Origin: Steromphala cineraria
Taxonomy: Eukaryota > Mollusca > Gastropoda > Trochida > Trochidae
DNA: 64,000 nt
NCBI GenBank assembly: GCA_916613615.1
Contig: OU744736.1
Span: 54,379,600-54,443,599, forward strand
Reading direction: 5' to 3'
Below, one piece after another: positions 50,333 through 62,760 of the stretch. The translations under genes were made by a program, and so were the position numbers. The stretch's first letter is position 1, and each line of letters begins with the position of its first letter. The notes below the pieces were generated by a model that worked only from the letters and a program-made list of their open reading frames with translations, did not search any database and was not told the DNA's origin.

Positions 50333-51865
50333 TTATTATATGGTTTTACCATTGTAATTACGTCCGAAAGGGTCAATTTCACGCCGAGCGGCCGCTATGA
50401 ACAGCTCGTCACCACAGTAACACTGTGACGTCATAAGCCAATTCGCCGCGTGAGACCATTGTTTTATGACGTCAAATTATATCAGTTACCGTTCGCAGTG
50501 AAAATATAAGTTATTTTCACTGTAGCTTGATAGACAGTTTATTTCACTGATAAATACCAGTATTTCACTGCTCGCCATATAATAAATATTTATATCAAAA
50601 CCTCCGCCCTTCCATCCGGGTCCTGCTGCTACTACCTGAGGGAAATCATCCACTCATTTCGTATTATCATATGTTCAAATTGTTCTCTATGAACGACTGA
50701 GTATCCGATACGGATACGGATACATAAACACATATTTAGAAGAATTACGTTTTTATTAAACTATAAATAAGGTTTTCAACGAACAACTAGACCGTCATAT
50801 CATAGTTGATATATATTGTTGATGACCATGTTACCAAGGAATGACAATCACCGCCCAATAAGAAACATATTTTGTGTTATGTTTAGAGCTTAAGGTTTTC
50901 CATTCTCAATTAACTCAGAAACTCTCTTCATGGTAACTTTTAAAGCTCACGACATCAAGAACATTTTCACCATAAACGGATTTTACAAGGTTGTTTTGAA
51001 TTTAGAGGATATGTCTTTTTTTTAAATCCACTCAAAGTTATTGACTGTCTAAGAAGGTTCAAGTGTATATATGTTAACATGTTTTCTTACAGTGAAACTG
51101 ACGGCTCAAAAGGGATAAATATTGATTTTATGTATCAACAGCTCTTTGTTTTCTTTTATCAGTTATACAGCAAGACGGTTAGATCGCATGACATACAGTT
51201 AATTTTGATATTTTCCATCATAAATCAATCATACTGCCATATAGATATGGAGACAATAATTAATTATATTTACCAAAGAAATTCAGTCGTTCTTCTCATT
51301 GAACTGAGTTCATCGAAAACGTATTTGGTCCAATCTGCGATTACTGTCACAATTGTTTTAAAAAGAACGTGGCTAAATGTGAACAAAATAGAAATTATGT
51401 GTATATGCATGAACTTTCTCCATGAAATGACATCATGTAAACCATTTTAACTGCACTTAAAATATACTTGTTAATCATATGTTTACCTTCCATGGGACAG
51501 TTAAGTCATTGTTTTAATTTTGAAAACTTTAGTAAGATTACACAAACAAATGTCAGTTTATGAAAATTGCCGAATTCTTGTAAAGGAACTTTTACACATG
51601 AAGTTCATGAGAGGTTGTTTTGATTGAACAAAACTACGTGATGACCATGAACTATTTACGACACTTGTTGTCAAATAAAAAAAAACCGTTCAGGAACACT
51701 ATTTAAAATTAATGGTCAATTATTGACCATGGTCACTTTAGAACTCTGTGAGAAAAAAAAACTGTAACTGTAACTATGATTTCGGATATTATGCTATTGA
51801 AAAAAAGAATCGTCATTAATGAAGTAACACATTACTTTGCCGTTTCGTCTAACCACGGGACAAGG

Positions 51866-52756
51866 CCTTAAAGACTTATTAGCAGCCCTGTCTTAAGGAC
51901 GGGGCTGCTATCAGTTTTTGTGAAGTTTCCATCGCCGCCGCCGCCGCCGCCGCAGCACTCGTACTACTAGCTTTAACTTTTTTCCACTAAGCTTTCCAGA
52001 ACTCTTATTCATACCTTACTACTCATACCTCGGGGGAACGATTTTGACGCGTTCACTTTCTAGGTCAAAGGTCAAGGTCACGAGATATGTAGTCACTCTA
52101 AGAATTCCTTGTAAACTCGATAACTTGAAAAGTTTTTGTGCTATGAAGCTCTAACTTGGTATATATCATCCTTGGAAAAGTAAAATTGTTTGAAAAGGTT
52201 TCGGCTACAATCCGTCAAAGGTCAAGGTCACAGCAAGGTCATGACGTAAGCATGTTTTAGCGAAAATGATTTATTTTAACTATGAACACTTTTAATCAAT
52301 ACATGATTGTTATACTCAATACAAAGTGTTCAATTATTGTGTGACCTTGAAGGTCAAAGGTCAAGGTCATGAGATATGAGTTCTTGCAATTCCTTGTAAA
52401 CACAATAACTTGAAAAGTTTTTGTGCTATGAAGTTTAGATATTGTATATATTATCTCTTGAGAAGTACAACATTTAAAAAAAGTTTTTGGTACGAACTGT
52501 CGAAGGTCAAGGTCACAGCAAGGTCAACATATATGGAGAAAATGGAATAATTTAATGTGTAACACCTTTATTTCATTACAATAATGTTATACTCAATGAA
52601 ATGTGTTCATTGATTGTGTGACCTTGAGTGTCAAAGGTAAAGGTCACGAAAAAATTCCCAATTTGGTGAGCCCTGTAAAAGGCGGAACAGTGTAAGGCGA
52701 AACCCCAAGTTCCGGGGCTGCTCTGCTTTTGCGGTATCCCGCAAACGCTAATCTAG
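51866..52756 (+). mobile_element. Helitron-like non-autonomous element with repeated AGGTCA motifs
   Basis: The right end is TTTGCGG-TATC-CCGCAAA (hairpin, 52728-52745), then CGCTAAT and CTAG (52753-52756) followed by T, which is the standard Helitron 3' terminus. Near the left end is a second hairpin, AGCAGCCC (51881) with GGGGCTGCT (51901-51909), and that 9-mer recurs exactly at 52714-52722 next to the 3' hairpin. A GCC microsatellite lies at about 51933-51950. Between are four or five blocks of GGTCAAAGGTCAAGGTCA type spaced about 140 bp apart. There is no coding capacity. The exact left end is uncertain. Confidence 0.72.
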
Positions 52757-55700
52757 TATTTACACGATATTTGATTAAAATACACATGATGAACAACATG
52801 GTTACACATTCAATTCAATTTATCATAAAACATCTATGGCCTCAGCCAATCAGCAAGCTATACTAGAACTCGAATTAGGAGTCGTAACTAAACGATTCAT
52901 CTGGTCTGTCTAACGATACCCGTAGTACAAACAACATTTATTGAGGCAATATAATTTAATTATAGATGATCGTTAATACGTTATATCAAACTATCATGCT
53001 TGTTGAGAAACTTCCTTCATTTCAATGTGAACCAGTAAATGACATTTCAATATTTTCAAGTCCTGTACTGTTTTTCCTGTTTCAAGACCGTAAAGGCAAG
53101 TAGTTACTTCATAAACAAGACATTAATATTCAGAAGAAATATTTCTCCAAATGTCAAACATTCGGAAAGAACACATGAGTTTCTAAAGTCGTGTTGTTTA
53201 ATAAGATTAGATTGATATATTCTCTATATTGAAATGTATCTTGCTCAACTCAAGGCGTTTGATGTAAAAGAAAATCACAGCACAGCTTTATGTCTTGGCT
53301 TAATGTATCACATTATTAGAAAGCTTCCAAACTTAGAACATAGAAAAGTTTGATACATAAATACATATGAAATAAGAGATATGTTATATGTATTTAATCC
53401 ACTGTACGTAAATTAGCTAGGATATCCTTTCACAGGTTAAAACTTTCCTGACGAAAAGAAGAAAATATGCAATAGAAAATAGTATCCCATAAATACAGGC
53501 TTGTATCCTTTGAAAGATGCCTTGCTAATGAAGAAAACAAGAGGGAAGTTCTTATTTGTCAACATTGAAAAAAGAATGGGTATTAATTATATACAATTTC
53601 ATTTCGAAGATTTTTTATTTTTAAAACTGATTGATGGCTTGCGCCTCGGGTCTTTACATGAAGGAGATTTGTTCACAATTAATATAAAACCACTCTTGAC
53701 ATTTGTAGAGTACAAGAAAGCATCTTAGTGTCCAGATCATAAAAGTTGATTTGATTTGATTTGATTTGATTTGATTTGAATCAAAATAAATGTCATATTC
53801 TTTGATTACTCAATTGCATAACTTGTTTTAATAAGTCTACAGTAGTTAGATGACGTAGTGACATATTTTATTCAATTTCGCTGTGAAGTGAATTCCGCTG
53901 GTTTGAATTACATTAGAAAAAAACCTTGGAAAGAGTACCACTTAAAACTGACAGACGCATTCATAGTTAATGGGGGATGTCTTGCTGATAAGTTCAGAGA
54001 AGTTGTAGAACAATTACAGTTGTGACAGCAACATTTGAAAATGCAGCATAATAACAGTTATCAGCGATCAAGAAGAACATTGTTAAAAAATAGTTCACAT
54101 CAATATAATGTTTTTTTTATAAGGGCAGCAAAATAACATGTTGTGAAATTTGCCCGATTGATACATTATCAACTTGACAGATGGCAGCCTGAATGGCAGG
54201 TTGAATTGTGAAATCTCCGACTGTTTTGAATGTGTTCATAATGCCAGAATCATATTCAGTGCGTCTTTAGTAGCCTCATGGTAGAACCACGAAGTCATGT
54301 TTCCATTAGTTATTTAGATAATGTTACTCAAAACACATTGCTTACAGTGTTGTTGTACAGCTAATATTTTGATTTTGGAATGGGAAACAGGAATTTCTTA
54401 ACCCGCTAACGAAAACGAACATTGACATAACTAAATTCGTTTATGCTCATATTTGCAATAAATCAAGATGTTACAATATGTGTCGTTAAAACGATCTGTG
54501 TCAATGTGTGCGAACATGTACATGTATGTGTTTTTGATTTGTTCACATTTTTACTTTTAAAATGCACACAGGACCACAGGGATCATTTTCTGCACAACTG
54601 TGTACTATATGCTTTGAACCTATTCTATAAGTAACATGTTGACTGAGACTGTAGTTATAAGTTATTTTAAAGAATTGTAATAATGCAGGATGTTACTTGT
54701 CATTAGTAGCTACAGAAAAAACTCTGAATATAAAATCAACACGTATTAAGAGAGTGAGTACCCTGTGATTTTGGAATGGGAAACAAACCTTACCAAATCA
54801 ATCTCATATTTAGATAAATTTGTCATATTTCAACAATACCGAATACAAAATTTAATTTTTGTCGTTGAAAAGCAAATTTATAAATTATAATTACAATTTA
54901 TAAAACATATATGCATGTTGATCCTATTGATACATGTGTACACATTATGAACAATCTTCTTATCTGAGGAGACCTCTTTCTATACAACTCATAATGACAA
55001 TTTTCTAATTACATGTCCTCACATAACAATAGAATAATTCAAATGAACTTAACACCTTTCATGTTTCTATCTTATTCATTGATCTATACTTACAGAGATA
55101 GTTTCCATAACACTTAGTCAACAAGAAACAAGTATGCGGTGTACGAGCCTATTTAACATGACAAATTCCACCAGACAGTTGCTGACATTTTGTCGAAATT
55201 GTCAGTGCAAATTGACACAAAAGCGGGATCTGTCTTAGTTATATTTGAAGCTAAAGTGATTTGCCAACTAGAAGCTTTTACAAGACGCTTGACTCTTTAG
55301 ACAGTCCGGATGTACAGTCATGTATGTGGCGTAATATATATATTAACTCAATATATTTCAACCAAATTTGTTTTCGTATTATATATAATTTAGTAAAATG
55401 TCAAAACATAAAAATTGTTTAAGTAGGTGTTAACTCACTTGCTTCGATTGTTGTGCCACAAAATCTTAAGATGAAATTTGAAAACAATGTCTTCCTGGTC
55501 TGTTCACAAAACAAAGGCTGATGTAGATTGCGTGAGTTAAGCAGTGCATTCGTCAGAGATATTATTGTGCTTGTTTGAGATAAAAGATTCCCACGATAGT
55601 TACTTGATATTATTTTAAGCTTCTTGTTCACAAAACTAGAATTCGTTTGAGGGTGTTCCTCAGCTGTAGTGTTAATTTCATTCACTTTTCAAATTGTTTC

Positions 55701-57009
55701 GCACCACATCATATGTCATCTTAAGAGAAGGAGAGAAAGGTGGTTTTATTCAATCAAGTTCTTCCTCTGTAACCCTTTATAATAATGTTAGAAACACATG
55801 AATATTGGACTTACACAATTTCAGCAAATCCGTTATATGGGTGATGTATGACATGTCGAAATTTGTTTATCACTTTTCCCACTCAATTGATTGACAACAT
55901 TCTCTGTGAGATATAGGAGTATGTTTCCATTCAACAGAGGTCAGTAAACAGTCCTATTGTCTTTTCTAAGTCACATTTTTGCCACTCCTTTTTATGTTTT
56001 GATTTTTGTTTTGATTTTAAGACGGTTCAAGCTATCTTCATTTGGCAAATGGAGTCTGATCTGGGATTTCTTTTTGTTCTCATTATCATGTTCGGAAGGT
56101 TTTATACCATTTTGTGTGGTAATATTTCAATATTTCCCTATGTGCATCCAAACAGATTATAGATGATTAAGCCAAAAGGGCAATATGCTACTTGAAGAAC
56201 TAAAAGAGAAACGCCCCAGGTAACAAAACCCCATAACATGTCCAGTTATTTCTTGCAATTGCCAGGCATAAGCTCCAACATGTTAATGTCGTTTTTGGAG
56301 GTTTTAGATACATGTTTTTCTGGTGATTTTTATCGGGAGTTTAAACATTTTGTTAAATTTGATTGTATATGGCATAGATATACTCTTTTTAAGAAAGTAG
56401 AAATACCTATGAAATCTTGTTTAACAGGTTTTCAATCAGATAAGAAAAAAGTTGTATTTGTAATTGTACTTGATAGCAATGGGGGAAACGATTTCTTTTG
56501 TTTAACGTTATAGAAAAGTAAAGCGAAGTTTATTAAAGTTAACGTTTCCATATGACACAGAAAGATTTTGAGGGGTCCAAAGTTATCTGACAAATTTACA
56601 AGTAAAAACGCAAAAGAATTTGAAATAACCTCGTGTCATATTTTTACAAAGAAAGTTTTCAACAAAGTGATGAATGTTATTTAGAGAAAATACAGTAATG
56701 GTCTCAGAAATACCATAATTTAAAAATATGGTATCATAAACTGTTTGTTTACCGCCTCTCTTTCTTCCCTTTTTTTAAAGCAAATTTATTTACAGAAGAA
56801 TGCAACTATCATAACATTTTTGGTAAAAAACGAACGTAAAAGCTGAAAACCATGCGAGGTATGCATATGCCACTAGACTAGTAGACACTACATGTACATG
56901 TGTAGAACTCAACCATGAATGAAGTCTTAATGTATTCATCTTTCTATACATTATGTTAAATACATCAATCGAAGATCTTCAAAAGTATCACGAGAAATAA
57001 TACTTTCGA
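52757..57009. other. Intergenic DNA, no gene recognised
   Basis: AT-rich sequence with a GATTT simple repeat (about 53750-53778). Reading frames at 53501-53728 (75 codons), 55419-55685 (minus, 88 codons) and 56238-56513 (91 codons) show no family resemblance, no conserved motif and no splice context. Confidence 0.45.
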
Positions 57010-57640
57010 AAAAAATCATCTCCCTTTCCCTTCCTAGCGCACCAATCGCAATCTCATGTTATATCCATAAGTCAAAAAATAATTTCAGAAATGACTAACT
57101 TATTATATTTTTATTTCCTATATTTCTTTATCCTTTTCCCCATCAACTACTTGTACCCGATACTCGCGAATATGAACTACTCTATTGCTTTTGTAACAGG
57201 TTGCTATCAGTTTGCGTCTGGGAAGTCATAATATTTAGCTAAGCAATCATTTTGAAATGACATGTTATGTCAGACATATTAAATGACTTAATCAAATCGA
57301 CATATTTTCAACCATAAGTAAATAAAAATCAGCTCATGTTGCCTATAAAAAGGAATTGATGATGTAGTTTCATATAGAAAGTGTATAGCAATGTCATCAA
57401 ACAGACAACATAAAGTATATGAAAACGATTTTATTAGATGCGAACCTGAGAAACTTCATCATTGGTGTCTTGTCAGTTTCGCCGGGATGATAGTTGGGAA
57501 AGTCCGAAATTGCTTTGTCAATTTCCGATTTGAATTTCTTTCGGACATTTTCAAGTCTTTATATAAATTAATTTGTTATTGTGACACGTTGACATCAGAC
57601 TATTGATTTCTTTTAAAAGCATCTTATGTTTCAATTTCAA
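57010..57640 (+). repeat. Diverged copy of the non-coding block at 6.04-6.69 kb
   Basis: Aligns in the same order and orientation with about 6040-6690. Shared landmarks include ATGACTAACTTATTA, AATGACTTAATCAAATCGACAT (split by one difference after 20 bases), AAGTATATGAAAAC and CTTGTCAGTTTC. Overall identity looks moderate, with many small indels. It is either an old segmental duplication or two copies of an unrecognised element. Confidence 0.65.
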
Positions 57641-57837
57641 CGTGCCTCCTGTCCATGGGAAAATTTTACCCTTTACAAGTAGATCTATGATTTCAAAGCT
57701 ATCAATTTTCATAAATCCTTTTCTCCTTATGTTTGGTAAAATAGAACTTCAAAAACTTCTATCAAAGAAATATTTATTTGCAAACAATTTAAACTTGTAC
57801 GGAAGCGTATTAGTGTCACGGTGAACAAAATCTATAG

Positions 57838-57908
57838 AACTATCTCCTACGTGGGAGATACTAAGTCCTACGTAGGAGATACTATGTCCTACGTATGAGA
57901 TACTATGT
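57838..57908. repeat. Three short palindromic repeats
   Basis: TCCTACGTAGGAGATACTA-like units recur three times at about 24-bp spacing, each with the palindrome CCTACGTAGG or a variant of it. Confidence 0.75.
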
Positions 57909-60615
57909 CATTAATGAAGTTATCAGTGCAGGTGTGAAGATGTCAATGCATATAAATCAGTCAAGCCAATCTTCCCGTTCTACAAATGTTTGACTACTCC
58001 TAAGGTCAGACGTCTTTCACTTGCTGGCACCATGCCGTGATGCATACTAGCTTGTGACAATCAGTACAGAATCACATTCCCTGCTTTTAAAATGTCCAGC
58101 TGTATTTGTATTACTTCTATCACCTTCAGCAACAGTGTCAAGTACCTTTTACCAATTCCAAAAAAACATACAATTCATGACTTTATTTTTCAATAAATGG
58201 ATATGACATTCAGTTACTGGAGTGTCAAAATATTGTCAAAGCTATCCATTTTCGAAATTAACAAAATGACATGGTAGAAGTTGTCAGATACACCTGTTGT
58301 CACTTTGAAAGAAATTATACGAGATTTGATTAAAGCAAATAACAAGACACACATCTAATATTTTCGTGAATATAAATGTGAACTTATCAATTACATATCT
58401 AATATTCTATGTGAGCCCTAGAAGTTGATAACCATGTTTGAAATATTAAAGTTTTTGTTTACACTCACGTCTGTATAACATATTGGGATTTGTCTGTATC
58501 TTTTTTGTTTATGGTTTCTACATTCTGATTAGTGAACAAAACACTTAAGAAAAGTGTTTATTTTCACATTTCCGCACCTAAGGGTGATTAGATTTATGCT
58601 AATACATTATTTTATGAATTACTTCGTGGACAAGCATTGACGAATCAAACATCATCGTAAAACTTTTGTTAGAAATATGTGTGTGTCACAAAGGAAGAAA
58701 CAGACAGAAATATCAACATTCTGAGGAACTTGATTTTGTATTGACGAGGAAATGGACATACCGAATCGACGACATATATATCATTTCATTGACAAATACA
58801 CTGGCTAGTTTACAAATCTGTTCGAAATTGAGGGAAACACACAAAAACTGGCTATCTGCTGTCAACGTATTTAGAACAGTAGTTAAAAGGGGACGTTATA
58901 GTTGATCACTGATGTTACGTCACAGTAGTGAAGTTCTATTAACCTCTGTATGAGGAACGTATTGATGCCTTTGTTAGTAAATAATATGACTATGTAATTT
59001 GAAATGTTTCTCACTGAGTCCCCATTTTCAATAAAAGTACAGGGTATTTCTACATAACCACTTGGTTGATGTATCGTTATTGGATCAGTTTTCATCGTAC
59101 TTTTCTGTGCAAATATTCTTCAATTGGAAGAAATAGCTTTCCCATTCGTTTGGTTAATGCGTAAACTCTTTTTGCTATCTATGTCATTTCAACCAATTTT
59201 GTTTGATAAAGTTCTTTTGAAATGATCTGATAAAACATACAATATGATAATAAAACCCTTTGATATTTGAAAAAGAATAGTCGCATCCCTATGGTATTAT
59301 GGGTCACATTCTAAAAAAAAGGTTGACATGATTTCGTAAATCTCAATCATTTTGAATAAACAAGGAAATGTGTAATCATCTTAAAAAAATGCATTAGCAT
59401 TCAGGATACCCTGCTTCTAGCAAATTATATTCGTTCATTGTTGTCTTAACTTTAAAAGGCCTCTTCAATCAGAAATAGAAACTCTGATGAAGGTTTTGAT
59501 GTTACATGCTAGAATAGAAGAGTTATTACCCAAGTTATCAGATGTTTCTTGTAGTGGCAGTTATTAAAGTAAGAATTTTTCAAAGGTATCAATCTTTCCT
59601 TAATTTATCTTAAACTTTCACCGCGTTTTCATTTCAGTCTTGTCTGTTCGCTATTGTCATATTTTGCTCTTGTCATAAAATTGGTAGTGGAACGTGGTTA
59701 ATCGTTAATAGGGTACTAATGTAGATCCATCCTTTGATTTTGTGTACAAATAGTTGATTATTATCTTCCATCAGATCTTAGTGTTTATTGCTAGTATTGC
59801 CATGAAACGATTTAAGATAACATCATTGTGGCTTTTGGTCAGCATTCTGTGTTTGTTTGTAGTGTTTGAAAAAACATGATGTGAATATGTTGATAGTTGT
59901 ACGTAGTCCCCTTTGGGCGTTTCATTATGGCTTGTCAAAAATAGAATTACCATTGTTATTTTCCTATAATTTTCCTTATGTTTATGTTATTTTCAAATAA
60001 TGAAGCTTTGATGTGAGGACATGACATCTGTGGTGCTATCAATAGTTACAGTTGCTAGGTTTCTTGATATATTGCCAGTGATGCTTTCTCGACAGGAAAC
60101 GTAATGGAGAAAACATAAAAGGACAATAAAACAAATCGTATTTGCATGTGTAAAAATATTATTGTTTGACGGAGATTCCAAAATGTAATTATTTATATTT
60201 ATTGATCAATCGATAAAGCAATACAATAGATATTTATTTCTGATTAGCAATTAAAAGTTCTTGTGCCTTATACTGTTTAGCAATCAATATTTATTTGCCC
60301 ATGAGAGCAGTTTACCTTATTTGTGTCTAAAAGACATATATAATCCAACTTTGCAATTCTCCACTTGGTTTGATGGATAACTCTTTTGACTAAGGGACAT
60401 ATTCTAAACTATTTCCATATTCCAGGCATTAAACAGGGAAACACAAAATTCACCTTATAACTAAAATAAACGGCAAGAAAATGAAGGCAGCTATCAGCTA
60501 AGAGTCATCATAGGTGATGGGAGGGCTTATAACTAAGAAGAACCCCACATCCAATCACCCCTCTTTGAACTTCCAAAGTTTATATTTGGCACTACCATAT
60601 ATCTGAAGTTGGTGC
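57909..60615. other. Intergenic DNA, nothing recognised
   Basis: AT-rich, with only short frames on both strands. I see no repeat family or gene. Confidence 0.45.
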
Positions 60616-60998
60616 TAATGCCCCCCGTCCACCGAACCGCGACCGATATGCGACAGAGTACGTTCGCCGCGATCAAGCCAGTCGCACTGGTCGCAGACAC
60701 CAAGCCGGCTATACGATCCCACTATGACCAAAAAGTGATTAATTTCTTTTTTTTCGGCGATTTTGCATGCGAGTGGTTAGGATCACCTCGACAGTTTCGG
60801 TGATTGCCATACGATCGCCATACGATCGACTTACAACTAACTTGCGACTAGTGAGATTGCTTTTGCAATCGAGTGCGACCACATTACGACAGTTGCGAGT
60901 CTTTTACGACTCCAGTACGACCATTGCGACTTTTCACATGACCGCATTAAGACATATGCGACCTCGACACAACCTTTTCACGACAGATCGGGCCCAGA

Positions 60999-61009
60999 GT
61001 ATAAAAAGG
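60999..61009 (+). promoter_or_regulatory. TATA box of the Harbinger-like element
   Basis: GTATAAAAAGG lies about 40 bases upstream of the ATG at 61049 inside the element. The spacing fits a core promoter with a very short leader. Confidence 0.55.
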
Positions 61010-61048
61010 ACTGCGACCAGCTGCAAGTTTGACTAGCATACAGATAAG

Positions 61049-61291
61049 ATGGAAAATGAAATGGCCCTGGTAGTTGCTCTGGTTTCTGAAACCAGACAAG
61101 AACTACAGTATATCGGCGACTACACCTTAGCTTTGATGAGTCACCATCAACGAAGATGAAGGAGGCGTCGACGGCATGCGATTTGGGTATGGAGGCTGTA
61201 TGTCTACGTGAGAGGAAGACGGCCCGATCACGTCTTTTTGTGTATTAGACCTCTCTGTGTAGCTGACCTCTGGTCACCTTCTTTTGATGTC
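61049..61291 (+). pseudogene. Harbinger transposase N-terminal remnant
   Basis: From ATG 61049 the frame gives MENEMALVVALVSETRQELQ and ends after SHHQRR at an in-frame TGA (61157-61159). The same frame continues with RRRRRHAIWVWRLYVYVRG and runs to a TGA near 61291. An Arg-run followed by a Trp-rich stretch is typical of the start of PIF/Harbinger transposases, before the DDE domain, which is absent here. The TGA probably replaces an Arg codon. Confidence 0.55.
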
Positions 61292-62239
61292 ACATGAGTC
61301 GACTGATTAACGTTCTTCCGAGTTCTTCTTCGTTCGACCCGTGATGTTCAACGGCAGTACTATTTGAAACGAATTTCGATGGATTTTGACAGCTAGGTGA
61401 CTGTTTCTGCGACTGACCAAAGACCGCCAGTTGTGGGTTTTTATAGTCCCGGTGCCTGTTGCAATGTCGTTCAAATCAGTCGCATTGCGCTCGCAGAAGC
61501 GCTCGCCATTGGTCGCGAATTAGGGCGGGAACACTCTTGATTGGTCGCTTTAAAAGACGGATAGGAATTCGCACTCGCAGTGCGGTCGCAATAGGGTCTT
61601 GAAGCGCTCTCCACTGATCACATTATTTGATCGCCAGTGATAAATTAGCGCGAGTGCATTGCGAGTGGACACGACCTAGGTCCGAGTTCATGCGACTGAC
61701 ACACGACCGTACCAAGACCCTATTGAGACCGATGAGAGCGCTTTACGACCGAATTTGAGAGCAAGTAATCAATTTCATCGATCGCAGAAGTTGTGCGATT
61801 TTTGAAAACGGACCATCGAAATCGCAAACCCCCCTACGACAACACCGACCAATGGAGAGTGTGGAAGATGTTTTGTGCGAGCATGGGGATCTTCCCAAGA
61901 CTCCAGTGCGGTGTCAGTGAGAGTGAGTGAGAGTGTGCACGACCGGGAGACAAAAATCGGTCGCAGTGGGGTCGTATGCTCGGTGGAATGGGGGTATAAG
62001 GAATTGTTTTCACTCGGACATGATAGGAGAAGATAATGAGATATTGACTCTTACACACTAACTTCATTGACTGGACGGGTTATTCATTTCCGGTATCAAC
62101 CTGTATTGGTTAATAAACTGGTGGTTCATCTCATGAACACTTCACCATGAACACCATGAACACCTACCGAAGAAACTAAGCTGTTTTGTAGAAACTTCTA
62201 CATGTATGTTATGATTAAGAAAAAACAACAAAAATCAAC

Positions 62240-62760
62240 TCAATAATACTTGTTTATTGTTATGTTAGAGCAATTCTCGAACATAAATCCACTATTTGGT
62301 TCAACCTCGGCCTCACTTGAGGCATCCAGTTTGGCTGGCTTTTCGACTGGTGCTTTATCACCTTGAAGAATCTTTGATACGTCACGTTTTTGTCCGTCTG
62401 AGGTCCACTTGTAGTTTTCGACAGCGAGACTTTGGTGACCAGTCTGTTCTTTAACAAGCTGATCACCCACACCAGCGTTGTACAGGGGCGTTGCTGTCGA
62501 CGCGCGTAGTGAGTGATTGGTGTAGTATCCCTCAACACCAGCCTTATTCATTAGTTGTTTCACCACAGCGTCAAGTTTATTGTGGCCAATTCCCTGTTTG
62601 GAAAACCACACTTGTTCCTTAGGAATGGACAAAGGGCGAAAGTAGAAAATGGACGGGTCTCTGTCTGCTGGAACCACACTACGATACAGTATGAAGAGTT
62701 TTACTGGGCATCTTTCAGGATCTCATGTGCATTGCACGTGCTAGGTGGTTCATCTCCCAT
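62240..62760 (-). pseudogene. Crypton-like tyrosine recombinase, C-terminal fragment
   Basis: Read from about 62760 down to 62240, the frame encodes DPERCPVKLF-YRS, then FYFRPLSIPKEQVWFSKQGI then GHNKLDAVVKQLMNKAGVEG, then YYTNHSLRASTATPLYNAGV and EQTGHQSLAVENYK. HSLR, TGH and the Tyr of ENYK line up with the H-x-x-R, G-H and nucleophile Tyr of tyrosine recombinases. The arrangement matches the Crypton-derived domain found in KIAA1958/ZMYM-like proteins and in Crypton transposons. The N-terminal DNA-binding part is missing; the tail after the Tyr (about 65 residues, Lys/Glu-rich) has no known motif. It is a fragment, though the catalytic C-terminal half looks intact. Confidence 0.8.

Larger units (their letters stand above)
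48776..51865. other. Intergenic DNA with small repeats, no gene seen
   Basis: AT-rich sequence downstream of the receptor gene. Recognisable parts are the dispersed repeat at 49895-49966 and the foldback at 50205-50332. Frames up to 123 codons occur (51079-51450) but show no domain or splice context. Confidence 0.5.
60619..61996. mobile_element. PIF/Harbinger-like DNA transposon, deleted derivative
   Basis: The ends TGCCCCCCGTCCACCGA and (reverse) TACCCCCATTCCACCGA form a terminal inverted repeat, flanked by TAA on both sides (60616-60618 and 61997-61999). This 3-bp TWA target duplication is characteristic of PIF/Harbinger. Both sub-terminal regions are dense in GCGACC, GCGAC and TACGAC words. 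A TATA box and a short coding remnant lie in the middle. Most of the transposase and the Myb-like second gene are missing. The region is much less AT-rich than its surroundings. Confidence 0.8.

Noticed and set aside
51079..51450. 123-codon plus-strand frame
   Set aside because: No motif, no homology that I recognise, AT-driven composition and no splice or promoter context.
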